A DNA stretch of 64,000 nt from Tetraselmis striata (taxonomy: Eukaryota > Chlorophyta > Chlorodendrophyceae > Chlorodendrales > Chlorodendraceae), in assembly GCA_006384855.1 (NCBI GenBank), contig VCJN01003421.1, positions 62,001 through 126,000 on the forward strand, written 5' to 3'. Below, piece by piece: positions 10,880 to 21,160 of the stretch (position 1 is its first letter; each line of letters begins with the position of its first letter). The translations under genes were made by a program, and so were the position numbers. The notes under the pieces are model-generated. The model was given only the letters and a program-made list of their open reading frames with translations, was not told where the DNA came from and searched no databases.

Positions 10880-11753
10880 TAGGCGAACCCCGTTTCGACG
10901 AGTGTGGAAAAGTGGTATGACGACCCTGACGAACAGACGAAGCCTGAACGAGTACCGATTGTCCATGACGCAAACCGATTCTATGTTCAAGACATACTCG
11001 ATGTTGCCTTCAACAACAATGGGACAGGACTACTGTTTCCAGTGCGATGGGCGTTCCCGTACAACGTACCAAGCGAAGACACCTGGGAGCTCCTACGCGG
11101 AGTCAAACACTTGGACATTTTCCAGTCGTTCTAACTGTCTAAACCGTACGGACAGATTACTGTGAGCCAGACTTCATTTGGTTCCGTAATCGCTACCCAA
11201 GTCGAGTACCTTTCGCCTGAACTTCAAGATCAAGACCAATAATGTAGTTTAATGTAGTTCTGTGACACCTGCACAGCGAGGATGCTTGTGCTTAAGGGGG
11301 AGAGAGTGTTATACTCCATTTCCCTTTAGCCATAATATTCTGCTATACTAGCAGGTATAATTCCCCGCTAAAGTAGTATTACGACTACGCATCCGCGGAG
11401 TCGCTGTATATATTAGTTGCGGGGTGTAAGTACAAGTAGTATAAGGCCGAAGACTGTTCAGGAATTTTCTAGAGTTCTCTGACTCAAGCCTTACGTCGCT
11501 AACACAGCACGGGTATCCCATGACACCCGGCTAACATAGCACAGGTATGACTATGACCTCGGCGGATATAAATACCGCCTCGGACAAGTCTACTAGCTTA
11601 GGTAGAACTCAGAGACAGACTATAACCCAGGAACCCCTGTAACCAGAAGAGATTGGCCATACTTAATAAATCCTTCCGCTGCATCCTGAAGGGCCTAAAG
11701 AACAGGCTTAAGCTAGAGCCTAACATTGAACGTGCCCGACGTCAAGCAATACA
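10880..11753 (+). mobile_element. Chromovirus (Ty3/gypsy) fossil, 3' end with LTR
   Basis: A 5'-truncated LTR-retrotransposon end. Parts in order are a chromodomain-like end of pol (about 10904-11134), a spacer, a purine-rich tract (about 11293-11306) and one LTR (about 11307-11753). The chromodomain is recognised by FYVQDILDV, then RWAFPYNVPSEDTWE, then HLDIFQSF, the usual EV..IL / kWkGyp..dTWEp / l..F pattern. Gag, protease, RT and RNase H are absent. It is a broken remnant; with a single LTR its age cannot be judged. Confidence 0.7.
11307..11753 (+). repeat. 3' LTR of the chromovirus fossil
   Basis: It begins TGTTATACTCC straight after the purine tract and ends near AATACA. It contains a TATA box (GGATATAAATACC, about 11560) and AATAAA about 100 bases later, as expected for U3/R. 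The exact 3' end is uncertain by about 10 bp because there is no second LTR to compare. Confidence 0.6.
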
Positions 11754-11774
11754 TTAGGCACAGCTGGACTGTCT

Positions 11775-11916
11775 ATTTTTCTGAGAAATAATTTTGGAAG
11801 AACTGAGAAATATTAATTGAGAAATATTTTTTGGTGTGAACTGAGAAATAATTTTGTAAGAACTGAGAAATATGAACTGAGAAATATTTTTTGGTATGAA
11901 CTGAGAAATAATTTTG
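11775..11916 (+). repeat. AT-rich CTGAGAAATA repeat cluster
   Basis: Degenerate tandem copies of CTGAGAAATAATTTTG / GAACTGAGAAATATTTTTTG. Related copies lie at 12735-12790 and 13345-13455, some inverted. The 810-bp element at 11920 is inserted in this repeat. Confidence 0.8.
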
Positions 11917-11919
11917 TAA

Positions 11920-12729
11920 CCCCCTTCCTATACAGACTTTCATAACTATTTTTCATAACTTTTCCGGGTGACTTTATCATTATCGCGACCACGGTCCTAT
12001 ACAGTGCAAATGATAAGTTATCATTCCGTCATCACCGCCGCCCGTACAGGATAGCGGATTCGCGCGGGCACCGTGCCGGGCAGCGCAGCCGGCATCGCCC
12101 GCACTCCGCATCCTCCACCCAAACCCACTTGCCGACACCTCCTCGGCCCAGTCAAGCGCAGCGACTCCCGCCTCGCCCGCACGACACCGAAGATGAGCAA
12201 CGAACTGTGGGATTACGGCGGCGTAGGGGACGAGGACCACGAGCTGGAGGCGGATGACGGCGGGGACGGCAGCGACGGCGAAGCCTGCGGAGATGCCGGC
12301 GGCGATGACGCTGCCAGCGAACAAGCGGGCGAGGACGCTCCTTTGGGCTGCGCCTACGGGTGCGCACAGGCGGGGCACGCGGGCGGGGTCCTCGAGCTGA
12401 TGGTCCGCAATGGCGGTCCGACCGGGTGGCAGAGGCGACAACTACAGGCGGGCGGCGGCCACAGGGGCGTTAAAAACGTACCGTACGGGACGGAAAAGTT
12501 ATCATTATCTGTAATGATAACTCCAGCGCTCTTCAATCCCGAGCGGCTTCGGGATTGAAGAGCGCTAAAGTTATCATTAGGAATGATAATTATCAATAGC
12601 GATACCCGTTCTACACGGACCGTCAGATCGCCGCGGGTACATGTGGACGAGATCTTGACCGTCCACTGTACCCGTACCGTGTACCGTTACGAGTTAAGAA
12701 AAAGTTATCATTCCTGTATAGGAAGGGGG
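11920..12729. mobile_element. Non-autonomous TIR transposon (810 bp, TAA TSD)
   Basis: Perfect 16-bp terminal inverted repeats, CCCCCTTCCTATACAG at 11920-11935 and its complement at 12714-12729, are bounded by TAA at 11917-11919 and 12730-12732. The subterminal parts are rich in AGTTATCATT in both orientations. The GC-rich middle has an acidic open frame (12193-12470) with no transposase motif. A 3-bp TAA duplication fits PIF/Harbinger, so this is probably a MITE of that superfamily. Confidence 0.75.
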
Positions 12730-13344
12730 TAAGAAATCATTTTCTGAGAAATATTGTATCACTTACTGAGAAATACGCAAAAATGTATTTTCATGAAAAA
12801 CTTTCCGCAAAACAATTAATTTATTTGGGGTTCTAGAACATGATTTCAGCGCGCGGGTAAGTTATGCAAGCCAAATAAGTAGTCGCTACTCGCTACATGC
12901 GCTGTTACTCCGGGGGTAGCGAGTAGCGACTGCTACCAGCCCGCGACCTCCGCCCGCCGCCCGCCGCCCGCCGCCCCACCGCCGCCCGGTTCCGCCCGCT
13001 TCTCCCCCCCCCCCCCCCCCCCCCTAACCGCGGAACCCACAGACGGGGAGGTCACTGCGTGACAAGGGCGGTTGGCGACACCTGTGTCGTGGAGAGATCG
13101 AGTAGGCGGGAACCCTGGCGCAGGCGATGGCGGCGGGTGTGTGCGCTGTGCCGACGCGCTGTGCCGGCCCGCGCGGGGAATGGCGACGCGAACAATATAA
13201 TACGGCCTTATGTCCGCGCGCGCAGCCCAGGCGACTATGCGAAGTTTCGGGAAATATTTGCAAACTTTACATACAGCGTGTTAGCTAAAATAGTATATTT
13301 CCCAGATGATACATCCAGACCCGGACGCGCAGCGCCGTACTTGT

Positions 13345-13455
13345 AAGAACTGAGAAATAAATTTTAAATTTCTCGGAACAACGCCGCGAGTACGAGTACT
13401 GAGAAATAATTTAATATTTCTCAGTTCATACAGAATTATTTCTCAGAAAATAATT
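13345..13455. repeat. AT-rich CTGAGAAATA repeats, second cluster
   Basis: The same repeat family as 11775-11916, partly inverted (TATTTCTCAGTTC and ACTGAGAAATAAT). The clusters frame a GC-rich block that contains a 20-nt C run near 13005-13024. Confidence 0.7.
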
Positions 13456-13483
13456 AATTGGCACAGCTGCCCATGCAATAGGC

Positions 13484-14689
13484 ATGCGTACTCTATGGAT
13501 GATTGGCATAACGGTGTCTGGTCTTGGGATGACAAATGCCCTCACTATCACATTCCAAGATAGGCTCCGGACGGAGTCATTGAGGCGGCGGACATGGACA
13601 CCAGTGGCCAGGAAAATTTTCTACGACTATATATGGCGTCAAGCAAGTAACGAGCACGCGCCATGTTTGGCTTGCCCGGTGCACACCAGCACATAGTATT
13701 TTCTTAACGATGCATTTGTGTTGCTACAGGTAGTGAGTCAATTCTTCTGGGATGAGCAATGGTGCAAGTGGCGGGGGACACACCGGGACAACAGTGACAA
13801 CAACCTCTGGACTTATGAGCAGTGCCGAGCCATGGACGCTGCCACAGATGGGGGGTTCAGCGCAACGGACAACGGAGTTTACATCATGCTTGCTGATGGG
13901 GTGGAGCTCTTCGCTAGCAAGTCAGATTCTTGCTGGATAGTCGCCATCGGGTGGGGCACTGAAGCTGCCCTCCGTCTTGTGATGTCACTATTAATTTATT
14001 TATGTGTTCTGAATAGCCCATTGATGTGTCAATGTTTTGTGGGGAGCCATGACTAGCCATCATCCCACAGAGGAGGGAAGAAGAATAGGAAGGTCGTGTT
14101 GATTATCTCTGGCCCCTTTGCACCCAAGGGCATCGATGTCTACGTGGAGGACACATGCATGGAGATCGCCAGCATGCAAAGCGAGGATGGAGGGGCGCTC
14201 GTAGTCCAAAATTTGGTGGCGGAGAGCCCACCAGCTGGCGGACCGGCACAGAAGGTTCGACGGGCATTGCGCAATCGGGTATGTATGCTTTCCGCGCTGC
14301 GTGAAGCCGTGAACTTGCTGCCTAATGTTGTGCATGAGTCACATATGTTGAGGCATGTTGTACATCATGACGTTTAGGGAGATCTTGCTCGCTGTTGTGA
14401 TTGATATGTATCCCGCCTGTTGATGTGCGTTGCCTGCCGCCATGTTGCATCGCATGTGTACGTTGGTGCAGTGTTTGCTGATGTGCCTGGCCGCTTCAAG
14501 GCAACGAAGCGAGGGGGCACTAGCTCATGGTTCGGCTGCTCCTTCTGCCTGATGCATGCCAGGACGGGCAGGGGTTTACGGCGGGGACTGCTCGTGACGG
14601 ACTGGGGCAGCAGGCGCAACGTTGGGTCGAACGACGCGGAAGGGACGACGAAGAGCGGAAGGAGCGTTGGTCGTCGCCATGGGGATTAG
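13484..14689 (+). pseudogene. CACTA-type (tnp2) transposase fragment, spliced
   Basis: Four open pieces carry conserved features of tnp2 transposases (CACTA/EnSpm, including Plavaka-like). Piece 2 has a VYIMLADGVELFASKSDSCW block. Piece 3 has KVVLIISGPFAPKGIDVY, which matches the family's 'lIipGP.KPk.lD.yL'. Piece 4 has FADVPGRFKATKRGG followed by CSFC, the usual D-P-A..C..C segment. Plausible GT-AG introns in phase are 13647-13733, 13951-14070 and 14283-14471. The conserved C-terminal region and terminal repeats are missing, so this is a fragment. Assignment to tnp2 is by motif only. Confidence 0.55.
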
Positions 14690-15175
14690 GGGCTGCTGCA
14701 CGGCGGGCATCAAGACTGTCAGCAAAACGCGGTGGCGGCTAGGCCGGCGCGAAGGCAGGAGAACGGTGTAGGGAGGGGGGGAAGAGGGGTCCGGGCGGAG
14801 GCAGCAGCCGGACCTGCAGATTTTGGTGATACCGGAGTGGGCAGAGAGCCGGACGAGGTCGAGCGCTGGTGTTGTTGCCGCGCGATCGTGGCAGGATAGC
14901 TGTGTATAGTTGCCTCCGGAACGGTCTACGACCGAACGGTCTACGCAAATCGTCGAAGACCGTGCGTAGACGAAATTTCTGGTCTTTAACACCGTTCAAC
15001 AAACGAACGGAGCTGGGGGTCGCGACGGGTCGGACGACGCAGACGAATGAATCCGGACACATTCGCGGTGTTTCCGGTACCCATAACATTGTATGGAACG
15101 AACGCAGTTTCCGCCTAATACGTGAGTTGCGAAAGATTAATATAGCGACTAATGATGACGCTTCTGGCACTGGCG
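14690..15175. other. Stretch without a recognisable gene
   Basis: It contains a direct repeat of GAACGGTCTACG (about 14918-14945) and a hairpin, GTCTACGC...GCGTAGAC, at 14938-14970. No coding assignment is supported. Confidence 0.4.
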
Positions 15176-15537
15176 GTGTGAATTACAAAAAGGCCAGTAA
15201 AAAATCCACGCTACTGATGGTACTTGTTTGAATTACAAGAAGGGCAGTAACAAATCCACTGCTATAAGTAATACTGTAAGGAGATAGCTTTTGATAGCCG
15301 CGCACTATCAAAAGCGCGGAGGATCCGAGGATGACACATTGCGAGAGTGTATCGTATATATATCGTGAGAATATCTCCTCACAAATACTAAAAATCAACA
15401 CATAAAGCCGCCTAAAAGGGGCCCGCATCCCGCATGAGGCGGGATGGATGAGTGATGCGCGCACGGTTTAGTCCGGGCCACGCGTGCACGTGTGCACGTG
15501 TGATGGTACTGGTGTGAATTACAAAAAGGGCAGTTCC
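15176..15537 (+). repeat. Dispersed repeat B, copy 2
   Basis: Three copies of the GTGAATTACAAAAAGGGCAG motif (about 15177, 15228 and 15513) surround AAAATCAACACATAAAGCCG, CCTAAAAG, as in copy 1 (10543-10690). LINE copy 2 is inserted immediately downstream, in a GTGATGGTACTG sequence that belongs to the same family. Confidence 0.65.
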
Positions 15538-15555
15538 CCACGTGTGATGGTACTG

Positions 15556-16986
15556 ACGTTCATTATTACATTAGGGCTTTCACAAAAGCGCACTACAAAC
15601 AGAACAAACAGCAACTATGAAAGGTTGCCAGCAAAAGAGAGACACAAACCTGAAACCAAGGTCGAGGAGGAGGACAGGGAGCCAAGAACCAAGAAGGAGC
15701 CAAAGGAAACCACGAAGTCACTTAGCTGCCAGGAACCAAAGGAACCCCCGCCCCGGGGTATGTAGGCTATCATGTGAGCCGCGGCGAGGACGCTTGCAGC
15801 CAATGACCCGGGTCATAGCAACACATGCCGACGAGCGACGCGACGCAGGCGCAGGAGCACCATCACGTGCCGCACGCGAGGCCGCGACCCCGCCAAGAAC
15901 GTTATCTGCTTGTGCCATGTTGATGAGCAAGGAGAAACGGCGGCGCCACGCAGACAAGAGCCGGCCGATTTTTTGGCCAGTGTGTGCGTGGCTAGCTTTC
16001 GCGAGCTCCACCAAGAAAGCCTCGGCGTGCGGGGCCAGCGAGCCAAACTCGGAAACGGCGAAAGGAACAAAGCGAAGCATGCCGGCGGCGTTTCGGACAC
16101 CCTCGTCATACTTCTGGATTTTGTGGCGCTCAGCAGCCCGCAAAGCAGTCGTTGGATCCGAGGTTGACACGCCGAGGATAGGGGCAATGGTGGTATCGAC
16201 AGCAACCGTGTTTCCGCTGATACCGACATACCCAAAAACCCCAACATCGGCAGGCCGCCCGTCGCTGCCCTTCGGGAGAGAAACAAGCACCGACGGGTCC
16301 GTGAGGATCTGGACACCCACGCCTAGCGCGGACTTCGCGTCGTTGCAAATGTCGGAAAGGCCATGTGCCGCCCACTCGTGTGCGGCGTGATTGGAGTCGC
16401 CCCCAGAGCAACGTGCCACGTGATCAACGTATGCGACCGCCCAAGTTGAAGGAGTGAACTCCACGCCGGCGTCCTCAAAACGGGCAAGCATACCTTGTAC
16501 CGAGAAGGAGCAAGAAGCACAAGAGCATGGCTCGCCAAGGGAGAGGACAGGAGCCGCCGGAAGGCCAAATGGGCGGCAAGCGGCAACACGGAACATGGAA
16601 TCGTAGTACTCAGGGGAACGCTCACGGACTTCACCAAGGCGGCCCTCACTTGGAGGATCAGTCACCAAGAACGCTGTCGCAGCGCGTAAGAGGCGGCCTC
16701 GGAAGCGGTTGCTGTCAGGGCCGTTTTGTAGGCATACGCGCAGCAAGCTTTGCGAAACGGACCGTGTGAATGCGGTGGCTTATGGTTTCCTGTACTTTCC
16801 GCATGGAGTGCAAGGGGCAGTCCGAGTAATGCGAGATAGCTTGGAGGTCGGCCGCCGAGCGCATTGCAGACGCCGGCTCTGCCCCGGCGGCCGAGCAGTC
16901 GGCACGGGCAACGTGGGAGCGCTTGGAGGGGAGCAACTTTAGGGCAGAGGCCAACGGCCCCGCTAGATCTTCGAGCACCGCGTCTC
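15556..16986 (-). mobile_element. LINE with RLE endonuclease, copy 2 (5'-truncated)
   Basis: The longest of the three copies (1,431 bp), inserted in reverse. The 12-bp sequence GTGATGGTACTG lies at 15544-15555 and 16987-16998 and is the likely TSD. The main frame (15718-16746) carries the same Cys/His cluster and RPADV...VAVDTTI...K.QKYDEG endonuclease core as copy 1. It extends about 70 codons further upstream. Still further upstream the reading continues in another frame (16715-16978, SALKLLPSKRSHVARADCSA), so there is a frameshift near 16730. No RT domain is reached. The 3' UTR matches copy 1, ending GTGAAAGCCCTAATG on the minus strand. Confidence 0.85.
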
Positions 16987-17531
16987 GTGATGGTACTGGT
17001 ACTAGTGCTTAAACCCATGTGTACTACCGGGTAGTGCTCAGACCCATGGGTACTAGATGCATCTAACCCATAAGGCTGCATTTCATTTTCGGCCGTAACC
17101 GCAAATAATCGTACGGGTACCCGGTACGAATTTACGGTTGCGGCTCGCGAGTATGTAGTCGTAAACGCTTAACACGGAGTTGTATTATTGAGCCGTAACC
17201 GTAAACTGGCGGATTTGCGGCTCGAGGATTTGCGGCTGGCCTCGCTGGTCGCAAATATCGCAATATTTGCGACCGCCCTAAATATGGTTCACTGATCCGT
17301 AAATCGAAGTAATACTTTACGCAGAATATACATGTTCAGGGCAATGTACATGCCGGCCGCAAAGGGTCGTAGGGCCAGGCGGCGCCTGCTTGCTTGCTGC
17401 TCGGCCCGGCACCAGCCCCGGCGCCATGGCGTGCTGAAGCTGGGCCCGTTTGAACGTTTGAACTCACATGACTGAGGGGTTGCGGTCAAACGTCACTGAC
17501 CTGGCTCATCTGGCAGTCGTCCGCCCACATC

Positions 17532-18875
17532 GTGCCGTGTTGGGTGCTCAGGCTACAAGACTCCCAAACGAGTACTCGCGATGGCCACAACCCCCCCCTC
17601 CCCCCGCCCGAGCCGCCGCGGCCGCAAGCCCCGCTTCCAGGCGCTACGAGCATGGATGACGACGACTTCTGGGCGGACGAGGAGAACGAAGAGCAAGTTG
17701 GGCCTGGAGGTGAGTCGGCTGACGGCGCCGTGCGGGGTAACAACGTCAGCACCGAGGACAACGATGAAGAGCTTGAGGATGAGGATGGGGATGAGGACGA
17801 GGACGGCGGCGATGAGGACGAAGGGGATGAGGAGGACGAGGGCGAGGGTGACCAGGAAAACGTGGACGCCGACGGGTCAGGTACTGGCAAAGGTCGCGGG
17901 CCGAACTATGACGCGAGTGAGACCCTCGCCCTGTTGTGGGCGGCGATCGCGCAGTCGGAGTGGAAGCAGATTCAAACCCTTGGCCGTCTACAAAAGGGGA
18001 CAGCCCGGCGGTACCTGATCAAGACGAAGAAGGTGCAGGAGCTGAAGCTGTGGAAGTCCCGGCGTTCACCAGAGGAGTCGGCTCGGATCGGGCGCTGCAA
18101 CCCTAAGAGCATGTGGAAGGCACAGGCGGCCCTAAGGAAGGATGTGATCAACCAGATTTCACCCATATGGCACCGCGTGACCAAGAAGGAGCGCAGCGGT
18201 TGGCAGGCGGCCGACTACGTCACCGAGACTCGCATGCAGTACTGGCGTATGAAGAAGAACTTGCCTGCCGACTCGAGTGAAGTGCCTCCAGAACGATGGA
18301 CAACGAATCAGTGGGAGGTGTTTCTGTTTCATGGTCCGCCCGGCAACGACGAAGCATGTCTCCGCCCTGGCTCTCAACCACTTGGTGGCAACGGCCGCGC
18401 GCAAGGGCGCGCCGCCCAACGTAAGAAAGCTCGCCAGGAGACGGCTCCTGATGCCGAGGAGGAAGACCCGGAGCGCCCCTCCAAGCGCAAGAGCGGCGGC
18501 GTGGCTGCGAGCACCGCTACCGGTGGCAGGGCCCAAGACTCACTAGCGCCTACAGAGGATGACGAGGTGGACAAGGCGCTGAGTGACATCTCCAACGCTT
18601 TGCTGGGAGTGAAAGGATCACTGACCACCCAAGTCGTCCACATCAAAGAGCAAGATGAGGCTGCGAAAAAGGCTGCAGTTGCAAAGGAAAGGCTTGCAGC
18701 GCTGGAAGCTGTCAAACTGCAACTGCAATATTTCCCACCAGGTACCACGCAACACACATTTGCATTGCAATCACTGTCTGAGCTGACAAGTATGTCCATG
18801 AACTTGGCCAACAATAGCGGCACCAGCAGCGACGTGCCTGCTGATGCACCCCCTGCCGCATCTACGCCGATGTAG
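17532..18875 (+). CDS. Harbinger Myb/SANT-like accessory protein
   Basis: A single 447-codon frame. A second ATG at 17652 (MDDDDFWADEENEE) may be the real start. Layout: a proline-rich N-terminus; an acidic tract of Glu/Asp/Gly (about residues 70-110); a Trp-containing helical region fitting the Myb/SANT-like domain of Harbinger accessory proteins (YDASETLALLWAAIAQSEW, SPIWHRVTKKERSGW); basic Arg/Lys patches; then a C-terminal coiled coil (KKAAVAKERLAALEAVKLQ). In this superfamily the protein brings the transposase to DNA and to the nucleus. TGTAA lies 16 bases after the stop (18891), a plausible algal poly(A) signal. No internal break is seen. Confidence 0.72.
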   Translation: MPCWVLRLQDSQTSTRDGHNPPLPPPEPPRPQAPLPGATSMDDDDFWADEENEEQVGPGGESADGAVRGNNVSTEDNDEELEDEDGDEDEDGGDEDEGDEEDEGEGDQENVDADGSGTGKGRGPNYDASETLALLWAAIAQSEWKQIQTLGRLQKGTARRYLIKTKKVQELKLWKSRRSPEESARIGRCNPKSMWKAQAALRKDVINQISPIWHRVTKKERSGWQAADYVTETRMQYWRMKKNLPADSSEVPPERWTTNQWEVFLFHGPPGNDEACLRPGSQPLGGNGRAQGRAAQRKKARQETAPDAEEEDPERPSKRKSGGVAASTATGGRAQDSLAPTEDDEVDKALSDISNALLGVKGSLTTQVVHIKEQDEAAKKAAVAKERLAALEAVKLQLQYFPPGTTQHTFALQSLSELTSMSMNLANNSGTSSDVPADAPPAASTPM

Positions 18876-19007
18876 TTGTGTCACGCACGCTGTAACGATG
18901 CTACCCCTCCCTCGCTCATTACTATATTTGAAATTGCTGCCTTTTGTCCATCTGTCATGTCCATGCTGCATCACAGCGCGGCGTATCTCCTACCGCTGCA
19001 TCAGATT

Positions 19008-19285
19008 TTAGAGCATGCTGCTGCCATGCTGCAGCTGTATCAGTTTTTGAGCAATCATGCTACTGCCATGCTGCAGTTGTATCCGTTTATAGAGCGAGCA
19101 TGCCGCTGCCCTGCTGCAATTGTATCAGTTTCTACAGCGAGCATGATGCTGCCATGATGCAGCTGTATACGTTTATACGGCGATCATCTTGCTGCTGCTT
19201 TACAGCAATTGTATCCGTTTATAGAGCGAGCATGCGGTTGCCTTGCTGCATCTGTATCCGTTTATAGAGCGAGCATGCTGCGAGC
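19008..19285 (+). repeat. 43-bp tandem repeat (about six copies)
   Basis: Imperfect copies of TGCTGCAATTGTATCCGTTT, ATAGAGCGAGCATGC. Unit starts fall at about 19094, 19137, 19180, 19226 and 19269, a period of 43 with one 46. It lies between the 3' ends of the two convergent transposon genes. Confidence 0.88.
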
Positions 19286-19393
19286 GAGCGAGCGTGCATC
19301 TATTCGATGGTTTGGCAAGATTTGATGACGTGGGAAGGGACGGTGAATTACATAGCTCATGTAATCAAATCTACTAGAACCAATTATTGCCAT

Positions 19394-20891
19394 CTACTCC
19401 GGGGGGCCAGACACGGGGTTCAACTTGAAAATGTTTCCATTACGCAGCTCATGCATGTAGTGGTCGACAAGCTGCTGACGCTTCTGGTCGAAGCCGTCGT
19501 CCACCTCCTCCTCCTCCACGCCGACGGTGTTGGAGCCAACCCTGAAGGTGGTGACAGGTAGTGGCAGTCGTACGCCGAACGACTTCGCCTCGGCCTCATC
19601 CACACGCCGCCAGTGAGACTCTTCGGTGCCATTCTGGGCCATGCCATCCTGCAGCAGCAACATGTTGTGCAGGATAGCACAAACACGAACTGTTCTGGTG
19701 CAGCTCTGCGCATCAGACACCAGGGAGGCAATAGCCAGCACACGGAAACGCGCCTTCATGACACCAAACACACACTCAACATCCTTGCGTGTTGACTCGC
19801 ACAGTCCAGACCAGGCGCGCCATGACGCAGTGTCGGCATGCTTGCTGCCATAGATGGTGTGCAGCCACTTGTGGTAGCCACCATCACAGAGCGCCCAGAG
19901 TCCTTCCATGGTCACAGTACGGCCAATCTTGGTCTTGATACTGTACGTGTAGTTGGCGTACTTTGGGTTGATGATGAGCTCGTCCAGGTGCTCGTCGAAA
20001 CGCACGATCGTCTTGTCGTTCCTTGCCCCAGGGAAAGCACCAGACACATGGAAGATGCAGCGGTTGTGCCCTGAGTGAAACTGATACCCGAGGGTAGGGA
20101 AGTTCTCCGTCCTTCCCAGTGTGCAGGGGACGCTGCGCAGCTGGGCAGCGATCGTAGCGGATGTGAACGATATCCATGCTGCTGCTACAGCCGGGAAGAC
20201 CACAGCGACGGAACAACTCAACAGCTTCATCAATGTCATCAGGAAAGCGAACCCAGTCGTCATAGTAGCTCTCGAGGAACCAGTCCTCCCATGCAGGGCA
20301 GAAGCGAGACAGGGTCGATTTTGAAATACCTGACATATCCTCTAGGGCATCATACGGCACACCGAGGGCTAGGCGGCGCAGGGCGGCAAGAACCTTCATG
20401 ATGAGGGGGTGTGGCGTGTTGCCACGCCAACGATTGTCCTCGCACGGGAACAGGTTGGACTTCATGGTCTCCTCCAAGACCTCATGGAACATCGTGTACG
20501 GCACACGGAACTTGTTGCGGAATTCCTCCCGCAAGATCTCGGCCTCGCCACTCGCCAGATGCTCAGCGTTGTCGACATAATCCAGATGCCACTGCGTGAA
20601 CTCCGGGCGCCTACGGCGGGAGGCACCTCCTTGCGCGCTGACGTACCGAACGCGAGGCCTCCTCCGAGTAATAGTCGCAGCACGGGCAGGCCCCCGTCCG
20701 CGCTCGGCATTAAGACCTTGACGCGCGCGAGCCTTGTCGCGCCGTCTCTTCACAAGCGCGACGGCGGCAATGCCCGCCACAATGGCAGCCATCTCACCGT
20801 GGCCATCGGCCAACGCGAGCTTGGAGTATATAGGCATGTTGACCGAACGCGAGATAGGGGTTCCCCGAGCGGGCTGCGCTCGGGTACGCAC
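19394..20891 (-). pseudogene. Harbinger DDE transposase (one frameshift)
   Basis: Transposase of the DDE_Tnp_4 type (PIF/Harbinger). The first part (20891 down to about 20140) has a basic N-terminus, a helical region (FRVPYTMFHEVLEETMKSN; ALRRLALGVPYDALEDMSG) and the first catalytic Asp in CSSSMDIVHIRYD. The second part (about 20140 down to 19394) is in another frame. It carries the second Asp in GARNDKTIVRFDEHL and the Glu in RKDVECVFGVMKARFRVL, followed by ILHNMLL. One short indel near 20140 separates the frames. Everything else is open, so the lesion may be recent or a base-call error. TGTAA follows the stop on the minus strand (about 19350). Confidence 0.82.
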
Positions 20892-21160
20892 GGGGCGGTG
20901 ATCGTCCTAGTGCTGCTGGTGGGGGAGAGGGGGCGAGGTATGAGCAGCCGCCCGTCCACCTGCGCCTTTTCTTTTCAAAATATTCAAAAACGAATCGCCG
21001 CCGACTCTGCGGTTGCGGCAGATAATGGGATGTCACATTTCACGGTGCCGGCCGCAACCGTAAACGTGCTGCCGAATTTGCGGTTCCTACGGGATTTTAG
21101 TACCCGTACGATTATTTGCGACTACGGTTACGGCCGAAAATGAAATGCAGCCTAACAGTA

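Larger units (their letters stand above)
17074..21152. mobile_element. PIF/Harbinger DNA transposon, 4.08 kb
   Basis: Near-complete element. The inverted termini begin GGCTGCATTTCATTTTCGGC at 17074 and end with its complement at 21152, with similarity reaching about 70 bp inward (one 6-bp indel). TAA lies directly outside both ends (17071-17073 and 21153-21155), the PIF/Harbinger target duplication. It holds two convergent genes typical of the superfamily, a Myb/SANT-like protein (17532-18875, plus) and a DDE transposase (19394-20891, minus), separated by a tandem repeat. The transposase frame is interrupted once. A related, shorter element lies at 29865-30795. Confidence 0.88.

Noticed and set aside
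12073-12558. A 161-codon frame inside the 810-bp TIR element as a gene.
   Set aside because: Acidic low-complexity text with no motif, overlapping long frames on the other strand; likely a GC-rich chance frame.
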